In this document: positions 46,190 through 56,209 of the stretch, in pieces
Layout: each line of letters begins with the position of its first letter
Numbering within the stretch: position 1 is the stretch's first letter
Assembly: GCF_018991925.1 (NCBI RefSeq)
Contig: NW_024720711.1
Coordinates: 2,855,771 to 2,919,770, forward strand
DNA length: 64,000 bases
DNA from: Homarus americanus
Lineage: Eukaryota > Arthropoda > Malacostraca > Decapoda > Nephropidae
Direction of reading: 5' to 3'
Notes under the pieces: generated by a model
Told to the model about the DNA's origin: nothing
Seen by the model: only the letters and a program-made list of their open reading frames with translations
Database searches by the model: none
Made by a program: the position numbers and the translations under genes

Positions 46190-46790
46190 CTGGCCACCCT
46201 CACCACTACCACCCTGGCCACCCACACCACTAATACCCTGGCCACCCACACCACTAATACCCTGGCCACCCACACCACTACTACCTTGGCCACCCACCAT
46301 TCACATTTCCCAAACCACCCTGATCACCCACACCACCCTGATCACCCACACCACCCTGATCACCCACACACACCCTGGATCACCCACACCACCCTGATCA
46401 CCCACACTATCCTGATCACCCACACCACCTGACCACCCTGATCACCCACACCACCCTGATCACACCACCCACCCACACTACCCTGATCACCCACACTACC
46501 CTGATCACCCACACCACCCTGACCACCCACACCACCCTGATCACCCACACCACCCTGATCACCCACACCACCCTGATCACCACCACCCCTGATCACCCAC
46601 ACACCCTGATCACCCACACCAATTCTGATCACCCACACCACCCTGATCACCCACACCACCCTGATCACCCGCACCACCCTAATCACCCACACCACCCTGA
46701 TCATCCACACCACCCTGATCACCCACACCACCCTAATCACCCACACCACCCTGATCACCCGCACCACCCTGATCATCCACATCATCCTTA
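46190..46790. repeat. 20-bp minisatellite CACCCACACCACCCTGATCA, about 28 copies
   Basis: Regular array; the first four copies read CCACTAATACCCTGGC instead. Each later unit contains a TGATCA palindrome. Confidence 0.95.
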
Positions 46791-47201
46791 TCAGACGGAA
46801 TTATTAAGTAAAACAACAATATAACCTGTACCAACCTGTGAGTAACTTTGTTCATATCTGTGTGAATGTGAACAGTGTCGTGTGGTTTGTTATGTCTTGG
46901 TACAGATGAACAATGAGATGTTTCGTTGTGTTCTGGCTGGTCTTATTTAAACAACTTTTGTAAACGACACATCTTGGGTTTTCTGTACACACACATACAC
47001 ACACACACCACAATCCTACACACACGCGTGAACGCTTACGCGACCAGCACACATCCACACTCCACAACCTCACACACACACACACACACACACGCGCGCG
47101 TGCGACACAATTATAAACACACACACACACACACAGTCACGGGTGATGGACAAACGGAACGAGGTTGTTGAATAATTAAGATGACAGATGTTGGCTGTTG
47201 A
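46791..47201. other. Unique sequence with CA runs
   Basis: (CA)n at 46986-47006, 47070-47093 (ending in CGCGCG) and 47116-47136. Confidence 0.6.
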
Positions 47202-47362
47202 GACTCTCTCTCTCTCTCTCTCTCTCTCTCGCTCGTTTGCTCTCTCTCTGTCTCTCGCTCGCTGGCTCTCTCTCGCGCTCGCTCTCTCTCTCTCGCGCTC
47301 TCTCTCTCTCTGTCTCTCGCTCGCTGGCTCTCTCTCTCGCGCTCGCTCTCTCTCTCGCTCTC
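47202..47362. repeat. CTCT/CTCGCTCG low-complexity array
   Basis: (CT)n mixed with GCTCGCTGGCTCTCTCTCTC modules repeated twice. Confidence 0.93.
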
Positions 47363-47399
47363 TATTAACGAGAGAGTGAACGACGTGGAGGCGGGAGAA

Positions 47400-47700
47400 G
47401 TGAGGGAGGGAGATGAGTGTGATCGGTGAGTGTGACGGATGAATGTGATGTATGTAAGTGTGACGGTTTAGTAGCGGGTGAGTACAACGGATGAGTGTGA
47501 CGGATATGTATGACGGATGAATGTGATGACTCAGTGCGACGGATGAGTGTAACAGATAAGTTTGACGGGTGAGTGTGGTGCATGAGCGAGACGGATGAAT
47601 GTAAAAGGTATGTTACGGATGAATATGACAGGTGAGTGAAAGATGGGTGAGAGAGAGAGAGAGGTATGTTACGGATGAATATGACAGGTGAGTGAAAGAT

Positions 47701-47741
<41 letters not shown>
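47400..47741. repeat. GATGAGTGTGACG repeats, a 57-bp duplication and (GA)n
   Basis: GGTATGTTACGGATGAATAT+GACAGGTGAGTGAAAGATGG occurs at about 47607 and 47662; (GA)n at 47704-47741. Confidence 0.85.
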
Positions 47742-47745
<4 letters not shown>

Positions 47746-48340
47746 CACGTGCCTTCTCTGTGTATCTTTAAAATCTTTCTCACGACCAGAATCTTTAGGA
47801 AACTTCTTCAACAAAAACACTTTACCCCCTAAAAAATGAACAAACAAACAAACACATTACCCTAATAAATAAATTTCTTGCTTACTGAACAAAATAATAA
47901 TCCTTCACAAAACATCTAGTTAGTTTTATGAAATTAAGACCGAGACTAAATTTAGCTGTACGGAAATGATTAAGTTCGGTTTACGGAAATAATACAAGAT
48001 TACCTTAGATTCGCTTAACGGACACACATCAACATACTAGATCCAGTCTACGGATATGCAAGAGAAACCAGATTCGCTTTAAGTGTGTAAAATAGATTCC
48101 TAATGGTGAACTCCTTGAATTAGTTAACTTAAAATTACCGTAAACACACTGAAGTTAACTTTAGATGACTATAAGCGAGACCTTACCGTAAACATAAACT
48201 ACCTTCAATCTACCATAACCACGACAAAAGCTAAACTCCCAGGGGTAAAATTTCTCCCGTTTGCCACTCAGCCGTTTTGACTGTGATGCGTAAAAAAAAG
48301 AAAAAATACTTCGACTTGAAAGAAATTTTGCATTCCAAGT
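47742..48340. other. Unique AT-rich sequence
   Basis: No repeat or gene recognised. Confidence 0.35.

Positions 48341-48385
<45 letters not shown>
48341..48385. repeat. (GA)n microsatellite
   Basis: Perfect run; another short (GA)n at 48655-48680. Confidence 0.95.
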
Positions 48386-48386
<1 letters not shown>

Positions 48387-49295
48387 AGGCGTTGGTACAG
48401 GGAGCAGCAGCAGCGCCTCGGGACCAGCTGTTGAATTTGGCGTCTCTTGGGATGGTCGTGATTCAGTGTAAATAACAGGTCACCTTTAACGCCACCGACC
48501 GCCTCTAGCTCTGGGGGATACCGTATTAATTTTGTTATTGGCTTTTGTTTCCTATTGGCTAGGCTGGTGGATCTTGTGCATGAGGTGAGGATACCGTGAG
48601 TGGGGGGGAGGGGGAGATGATGGTGTGGGGGAGGTGAAGTAGAGAGAGGGAAAACGAGAGAGAGAGAGAGACAGAGAGAGTGGAGAGATGGGATTAAATT
48701 TAACCCAGCTGGGGGTCTCCAGAGAGGGCCGGGCTGCGACTCCCTCGAGCTTACGTCTCGCGGGGCGCGCCGATACTGACCACTCGCTACCTTTCTTTAT
48801 TAATTATCTATTTTATTTTCTCGCCATATAGCTTGTGGTCTAGCTGACTTTTGGGAGACTCTCCGGGAGATGTTTTTTTTTAGATATCTCTGATGGTTGG
48901 TGGTCGTGTTTAGTTTCAATTTGTGTTAGGCAACCATGAGAGGTCCCAGGTGAACACGTCGGCTCCCAGAAGATCAATATGAGTGGTCCTCGGGAGAGCG
49001 GATGGACCAATCAGAGCGCACGTTACTGGCCGATAAGGACGTCCCCGGGGACTAGCCCGGCCCAGTGGTGCCGTAGTTGACGCACGTCGCCAACTGCCCA
49101 ATTACCCCCGACCTGTACAAACGACCCGTCATGCTTCACACAGGTGGACCTGCAAGACATGCAGACTCATCACCAGCCCCTCTTATCTGTGACTGAGGGA
49201 CCAGTGACCTGGGTCTCGTCAAGGTCTCCTACACACACACACACACCATTACCATAACAGTCTATAACAATCAGGGCCTACACCGTCACCAACCA
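48386..49295. other. GC-rich unique sequence (possible regulatory DNA)
   Basis: CpG-rich blocks at 48715-48780 and 48950-49130. ATTGGC on the plus strand (inverted CCAAT) near 48537 and 48556, and CCAATCAGAGCGC near 49006. No exon could be defined. Confidence 0.3.
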
Positions 49296-49695
49296 CAGTG
49301 CCACACTCCCTCCCTCCCCTCCATCATCACCACCCTCCAACATCGTCTCCAGTCACTACACCGCTACCAAAACTCCATGACCGACCATTCCCTTCCACTC
49401 CTCCCTCACCACCTCCATCCCTCACCGGTCCCCCTCTCATCTCTTCCCTCCCACACCACTTCCCTCCCTCACCACCTCTCTTCCTTACCAACTCCCTTCT
49501 TCCCTGACCAACATCCTCTCAGCAAGACCCCCATGACTGTCACCGCTCTCACCATAACCAAACTAACACAACATTACATCAAATAATCATCACTACAACT
49601 ATAACTATTTACAACATATAACACGATTTACAACTAAAACAAATTGACAGCATTAATACAGACACAGGTATGCGAGAGACCACTGATTGTAATAC
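49296..49695. other. C/T-rich then A/C-rich sequence
   Basis: CCTCCCTCACCACCTC-type words to 49520, then ACAACTATAACTATTTACAACA-like DNA. Confidence 0.5.
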
Positions 49696-50005
49696 CACCA
49701 AAACAATACCAGTCAGTGATACCAATACCACAAATAACAATAATACCAGTCAGTGATACCAATACCACCTTCCATAACAATAATACCAGTCAGTGATACC
49801 AATAACACAAATAACAATAATACCAGTCAGTGATACCAATACCACCTTCCATAACAATAATACCAGTTAGTGATACCAATACCACAAATAACAATAATAC
49901 CAGTTAGTGATACCAATACCACAAATAACAATAATACCAGTTAGTGATACCAATACCACCTTCCATAACAATAATACCAGTCTGTGATACCAATACCACA
50001 AATAA
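49696..50005. repeat. 38-bp minisatellite with two alternating variants
   Basis: The unit AACAATAATACCAGTCAGTG+ATACCAATACCA is followed by either CAAAT or CCTTCCAT, in the order A B A B A A B A. Confidence 0.92.
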
Positions 50006-50153
50006 TAACAACACCATCACACAGTAAAGAACACAGTCATATATCAAACATGAACGTATCATACACATGACTACAGTGTATAAGTGTACATATGTCTGTC
50101 AGTACCGGCCTCCTCTCTTATGTGAAGAATTTCTGCTTTATTTATCCCCATGC

Positions 50154-51955
50154 AGCAGTAACAGCACCAACAGTAGTAGTAACAGCACCAACAGTAGTAG
50201 TAACAGCACCAACAGTAGTAGTAACAGCACCAACAGTAGCAGTAACAGCACCAACAGTAGTAGTAACAGCACCAACAGTAGTAGTAACAGCACCAACAGT
50301 AGTAGTAACAGCACCAACAGTAGTAGTAACAGCGCCAACAGTAGTAGTAACAGCACCAACAGTAGTAGTAACAGCACCAACAGTAGCAGTAACAGCAGTA
50401 ACAGCACCTACAGTAGTAGTAACAGCACCTACAGTAGTAGTAACAGCACCAACAGTAGTACAGTAGTAACAGCACCAACAGTAGCAGTAACAGCACCAAC
50501 AGTAGTAGTAACAGCACCAACAGTAGCAGTAACAGCACCAACAGTAGTAGTAACAGCACCAACAGTAGTAGTAACAGCACCTACAGTAGTAGTAACAGCA
50601 CCAACAGTAGTAGTAACAGCACCACCAGCAGTAGTACCATCATCACCACCACCAGCAGTAGTATCATCATCACCACCACCAGTAGCAGTAACATCACCAC
50701 CAGCAGTAGTATCATCATCACCACCACCAGTAGTAGTAACATCACCACCAGCAATAGTACCATCATCATCACCACCAGCAGTAGTACCATCATTACCACC
50801 AGCAGTAGTATCATCATCACCACCAGCAGTAGTAGTACCATCATTACCACCAGCAGTAGTATCATCATCACCACCACCAGTAGTAGTATCATCACCACCA
50901 CCAGTAGTAGTAACATCACCACCAGCAGTAGTATCATCATCACCACCACCAGTAGTAGTAGTATCATCACCACCACCACCAGCAGTAGTTCCATCATCAC
51001 CACCAGCAGCAGTACCATCATTACCACCAGCAGAAGTACCATCATCACCACCACCAGCAGTAGTATCATCATCATTACCAGTATATCATCATCACCACCA
51101 GCAGTAGTACCATCATCACCACCAGCAGTAGTACCATCACCACCAGCAGTAGTATATCATCACCACCAGCAGTAGTACCATCATCACCACCAGCGTAGTA
51201 CCATCACCACCAGCAGTAGTATCATCATCACCACCACCAGCAGTAGTACCATTATTACCACCAGCAGTAGTATCATCATCACCACCACCAGCAGTAGTAC
51301 CATCATTACCACCAGCAGTAGTACCATCATTACCACCAGCAGTAGTACCATCATTACCACCAGTGGTACCACCACCAGCAGTAGTACCATCATTACCACC
51401 AGCAGTAGTACCATCATTACCACCAGCAGTAGTACCACCACCAGCAGTAGCTAACACATACCATCATTACCACCAGCAGTAGTACCATCATTACCACAGT
51501 AGTAAAGATTACATCATTACCACCAGCAGTAGTAACCATAATTACCAGCAGTAGTAGTACATCATCACCAACCCACCAGCAGTAGTAGTACCATCATCAC
51601 CACCAGCAGTAGTAGTACCATCATTACCACCAGCAGTAGGTAATAACATCACCACCAGCAGTAGTAAGTACCATCATTACCACCAGCAGTAGTAATAACA
51701 TCACCACCAGCAGTAGTAGTACCATCATCACCACCAGCAGTAGTAGTACCATCATCACCACCACCAGCAGTAGTAGTACCATCATTACCACCAGCAGTAG
51801 TAGTACCATCATCACCACCAGCAGTAGTAGTACCATCATCACCACCAGCAGTAGTAGTACCATCATCACCACCAGCAGTAGTAGTAGTACCATCATCACC
51901 ACCAGCAGTAGTAGTACCATCATTACCACCAGCAGTAGTAGTGCCATCATCACCA
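50154..51955. repeat. Triplet-based arrays AACAGCACCAACAGTAGTAGT and ATCATCACCACCAGCAGTAGT
   Basis: Two adjoining families: 21-bp units to about 50630, then 21-27-bp ATCACC-type units. In-phase triplets keep both strands open for 100-350 codons (NSTNSSS or LLLLLLV), which is why a 346-codon frame appears at 50067-51107. No start context, domain or splice evidence supports a gene. Confidence 0.95.
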
Positions 51956-52608
51956 GCTCCAACAGCTGTAGTATGAAGCCCTGGCGTCGACATCATTTTC
52001 AAGCACCTTTCCTCTTCAAGAACATAGCCTTTGCACCCCCACATTAATATTTTCCCACTCTCTATAATCCACATCTCTTGTCGAATTCTCACGTGGCTTA
52101 AACCTACCAAAAAATTGTTTCCTCAGGTCTAAACCTTTCTCTTGTGTCTGGCCCTCTTATTCTTTTTGGCTACAGGACGAAACGTGGCTACATTTCGTCC
52201 CTCCGCACATTTCAGCATTTTTTTGTTTGTTCTGGTATTGAAATTATACTGAACTCTATTTAAACACGAAATCTTTTCCTCACCGTTTACAGGAGAGGAT
52301 AAAAATAACTTGGTAGATTTTGAGGATGGGCAGTTCTGTACAATAGTGGGAGTGTATACTGTACAGTTAGTTGTAAGTGAAGTGTATCACCTCTATATGT
52401 TATGTCGGTTTTGGTTCAATAAAAATGTGGCCGTAAGGAATAATGAACTCTCCGGACCTCTCAGTATCTTCTATGTAATCATGGAAGAGGAAAAATGACT
52501 ACCTAATGGAAATTAATTTATGTGATTCATATATTTATTTTTGGTGATCGCTGTTGTATGAACTATTGGAGCCCGGTGAATCTGGCCAGTATAGTGTTAA
52601 GTGTTATA
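51956..52608. other. Unique sequence flanking the triplet array
   Basis: A minus-strand frame (52110-51950: GLSHVRIRQEMWIIESGKIL, then MWGCKGYVLEEERC) is non-repetitive and runs into the array, but I recognise no family and no splice sites. Confidence 0.3.
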
Positions 52609-52609
52609 G

Positions 52610-52655
<46 letters not shown>
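52609..52655. repeat. (TTA)n microsatellite
   Basis: Perfect TTA run. Confidence 0.96.
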
Positions 52656-52656
<1 letters not shown>

Positions 52657-52741
52657 CATACGAGTTGCGATGATGCATGGAACATCAACAATGGAACAGC
52701 TTGGCGGAGGAATGCCATCACCGACAAAGGTACGATTATGT

Positions 52742-52768
52742 TAGGTCAGGTCAGGTCAGGTCAGGTTC
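52742..52768. repeat. (AGGTC)n pentamer tract
   Basis: TTAGGTCAGGTCAGGTCAGG: a five-base period, one substitution series away from TTAGG. Confidence 0.9.
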
Positions 52769-53204
52769 ATTTGATAATTTTTTGTGTATTTTTACCCGAC
52801 AATTTGTCTCAATGTCAAAACCCGGGGAAGTTTGTAGACTAAATCAAAGATCCTATATTAATGCTGACCTGTATACCTGCTTAATGTATATACTGTACAT
52901 GACAATTTCACTTATGAAACATTAATATTGTTATTATTATTCCAACTTGGAATAATCTAAATTGCTCTTCAAACCTTTTTGTTCATATTAGTTGGTGTAA
53001 AACTGGTGTAAAGCTGTAGCTCCCACCATCGCTCTTACTGAAGAACCAAACGGAGTACATTCCCTTAAGGGACCATAGATTTTGTTTAGTGAGAAAGAGT
53101 TATAGGAATAGAATATTTGTATAAGCTAATGGTAACAGAGCGGACATTCGTGTAGCGAGGGATACTTCTGACTGGATTTTTTTTTATGAAACGCTAAAAA
53201 ACTG
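52769..53204. other. Unique AT-rich sequence
   Basis: No gene recognised. CATTCGTGTAGCGAGGGATA near 53145 is faintly like the Tigger-type end at 29743. Confidence 0.3.
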
Positions 53205-53370
53205 CCAAAACTAAGGTAAGGTATAAGGTTAAGTAAAGTTAGGTTAGGTAAAGATAGGTTAAGGAATGTTAAGTTGAGTAGGTAAAGTTAGGTTGGTTAG
53301 GTATAGTTAGGTTAGTTAGATAAAGTTAGGTTAGTTAGGTAAAGTTAGGTTAGGAAGGTAAAATTGGGTT
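53205..53370. repeat. GGTAAAGTTAGGTTA degenerate tract
   Basis: About 15-bp units of GTTAGGTTAGGTAAA, another TTAGG-related array. Confidence 0.85.
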
Positions 53371-53859
53371 TCGTTTGGTTTTTTTTGCGAGTTTTTACCA
53401 CAATTTGGGTTGGGTTGGTAAGGGTTTCATAAAGTTAGCCAAGAAATGATTGTGAAATCCATTCAAAACACAACGAAATATACAGGAAAAACATAATTTC
53501 GTCACAAAAAAAAGTCGTGGTTGGTCCAAAAACGAATATTGACAAAACTTCAAAGTTCCAGCCTATATTTTCGAGAATACAACAGCATCCTTCTCACCTT
53601 AAATAATATGATACTCTGATGTTAACTAGCAATTCTGAAGAGTGGAAGGTTATCAGTACTAAATCCATTAAACAAAGAAGAGTTCATAAAACAAAAATGA
53701 ACAATCAACATTGACAGAAGCAGGTGTACGACTCACCCCTCTGGATCTTTCGGAAATCGGAAGACAGACAAGTTTCTGTTCTTTGTAGAGTTGTTAGAGC
53801 ACTTAATAGCTGCTAAAGAAATTACCAAGACAAGAGCAAAACGGGATTTCACCGAATTA
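53371..53859. other. Unique AT-rich sequence
   Basis: Nothing recognised. Confidence 0.3.
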
Positions 53860-54290
53860 TTCGTCTCCTCCCTTTACTCCTTGCCTGATGACGATTTTGT
53901 TTACTTTCCGGCCGCTTGGTGACGCCACATTGGGGGGTGAACCAGCGGTGTTCCACAAGGCTGTGTCAATACCGATACTGTTTGTTGCATAAATAACATA
54001 CCATATGATCATTAATTTTTCTATACAAATGTTTACTGATGAGGTCATATTATTTATCAGAATGTAAGGCCTTACAGGATTATAATCATACACAAGCACG
54101 ACCACTGGAACAGACATTGAAATTCAACGTTGAGAAATGCAAGAGGGTGTACCCTGGTGGTAGTAAGAGCAGGGAAGCGTACTATCTGACCCACCCAGTT
54201 GAACACATCTTCCCAATTGAAACTGCATGAGAGGAAGATCTGGGTGTAATGTTGACAGCGAAATGAAGTTCTCGAATATTGTGAGAATTA
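53860..54290 (+). pseudogene. Reverse transcriptase relic of the same LINE family as 32700-34320
   Basis: Plus-strand pieces align with the other element: a degraded GVPQG-type region near 53935-53975 (GVNQRCST in one frame), a damaged INDMP-like stretch, then 54100-54228 reading LKFNVEKCKRVYPGGSKSRE followed by AYYLTHPVEHIFPIETA, and EEDLGVM after a stop. These correspond to LRFNVTKCKRMHLGRTNGKE and CEKDLGVY of the first copy. Several stops and frameshifts; very old. Confidence 0.65.
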
Positions 54291-55055
54291 AGATGAACCT
54301 CAGTTAACACGTTACTTATGTCACTTATCTAAAAGCTCTCCTGAACATCCCCATATCTGTCCCCCTCTTTCTTTCTCTGCCTATATTTATCAGTCCACCT
54401 GTTATTTGTCACCCTCTTCCTCTCCCCCTCCTCCATCTCCTCCTTAAACCACAAGACGAGGCAACAGGAGGGGTTATAAGTCACCCCTTCCCCTCACCTT
54501 GCCACCACACTCACCAACATTATAATATTCCTCACATCTTCCTCATTAAACAGTCGGTGGCGAGTGGTGCGTCCCCTCTCTCATCCTTCCCCATTATCTA
54601 GCCTACATCTGCCAGCCTGCACCTACCAGCCTACCCCTTACTCCTCCAGCCTGTACTTGCCAGCCTACACCCTCTATATCCTACCTCCCTTGTTCCTCCT
54701 GGCTACACCTGTCAGCCTACACCTCGCCATATCCTACCCCTTCCTCCTCCAGCCTACATACCCACCATATACCTATCCACCTTGGTCTGCCTGCCTGCCT
54801 GCCACGCTACACCTGCCAGGCTGTGCACTCCGCAACACGCCGAAGGTAAACGGATAAGTGAGAGCTGAGGGGGGGGGATCCTCCTCCTCCTCTACCTCCC
54901 ACTCCTTCCCTCCTCCTCTACCTCCCCCCTCACCTTCAATTTTGAGGTGTCCACTTGGGAAATTTGGAGTCAATTCCTGGACCGAGTCTCATTTCGGCAG
55001 CAAATTGGAAGGGTGAGGCATAGTGCCCCACACCCACTGATACACCCTCACCGTC
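54291..55055. other. C/T-biased sequence
   Basis: CAGCCTACACCT-type words at 54590-54830, CTCCTCCTC at 54880-54930; no gene. Confidence 0.5.
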
Positions 55056-55059
55056 CACC

Positions 55060-55290
55060 TGACACAGTGTACCGTCCACATGACACAGTGTACCGTCCAC
55101 CTGACACAGTGTACCGTCCACATGACACAATGTACCACCCACATGACACAATGTACCACCCACATGACACAGTGTACCCTCCACATGACACAATGTACCG
55201 TCCACATGACACTGTACCGCCCACATGACACAATGTACCACCCACATGACACAGTGTACCGTTCACATGACACAATGTACCGTCCACAAA
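55060..55290. repeat. 20-21-bp minisatellite CCACATGACACAGTGTACCG, about 12 copies
   Basis: The unit varies at CACAGTG/CACAATG and CCGTC/CCACC. It contains the near-palindrome ACACAGTGT. Confidence 0.95.
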
Positions 55291-55319
55291 ATAAAGTGGT
55301 TTGTTGCACGACTTCAAGG

Positions 55320-55800
55320 TTTTAAGCGAGTAGTTAGGTCAAGGTTACGTAGTATAATTAGGTCATGGTAACAGCCTAATCATGTTGGTCACAGGACAAT
55401 TAAGTCAAGGTTACACAGGCAATTAAGGTCAAAGGTACATACAGATTAACGAGGTCAGGTTTAGACAGTGATTAGGTCAAGTTAATAAGGATTAATATGG
55501 TCAAGATCTCAGACTAATTATCTCGAGGTCATAGATTAATTAGGTCAAGGTGTTTAATTGGGTCTTAGCTTAATTAAATCAAGGTATTAGATTGTTTAGG
55601 TCAGTCTTAGATTAATTAGGTCTGGGTTGTGGATTAATTAGGTCAAGGTTTTACAAAAATAAGCTTTAGGTCTTAGATTACTCGGGTAAAGGTCACAGAT
55701 TAAGTAGGTCAGTGTCTTAGATTAATTAAACCAAGATCAGTCTCGTTAGAGGTCACTCAAGGTTAATTAATTAGGTTTGGTTAGGTTAGATAAAGTTATG
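55320..55800. repeat. Degenerate AGGTCAAGGTTA/ATTAATTAGGTC array
   Basis: About 20 loosely spaced copies of AGGTCAAGG or AGGTCA separated by ATTAATTAGG words, in a 22-30-bp rhythm. Confidence 0.8.
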
Positions 55801-55956
55801 AAGTAAAGGTTGGGCTGGGTTAAGTTTGGTTGAGTTTGGCTGGGCTGGGATGGGCTGGGTTGGGTTGAATTTGAGTTGAGTTGAGACGAGATGAGATGAG
55901 ATATGAGTCGAGATGAGCTGAGCGGAGCTGGGTCGGGTCGGGTCGGGTCGGGTCGG
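55801..55956. repeat. Series of drifting pentamer repeats with a G-quadruplex motif
   Basis: Consecutive five-base arrays GGGCT/GGGTT, TTGAG, ATGAG, GAGCT and GGGTC. The last has five GGG runs at 55930, 55935, 55940, 55945 and 55950. Confidence 0.9.
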
Positions 55957-56104
55957 ATCATATGTACCTGAAATAAACACGTGAAATATTGTTGGACGAA
56001 TTCTTTTTATTTTATTTTTCTAAGACTTTTCAATTTCACAATTTTATTTTTGTTATTAAACCGGACTTTTTTTTTTAGAGAATATTGAGGCACTGACTCC
56101 ATTC

Positions 56105-56108
<4 letters not shown>

Positions 56109-56150
<42 letters not shown>
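56109..56150. repeat. (CA)n microsatellite
   Basis: Perfect run just beyond the proposed COE poly(A) site. Confidence 0.96.
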
Positions 56151-56152
<2 letters not shown>

Positions 56153-56209
56153 AATATACAAATACAAACATTGGAGGATAATAATAATAAAAGAAAAAAC
56201 ACAGACGTC

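Noticed and set aside
50067..51107. 346-codon Asn/Ser/Thr-rich protein
   Set aside because: Pure translation of triplet repeats; the opposite strand is equally open and no splice or domain evidence exists.
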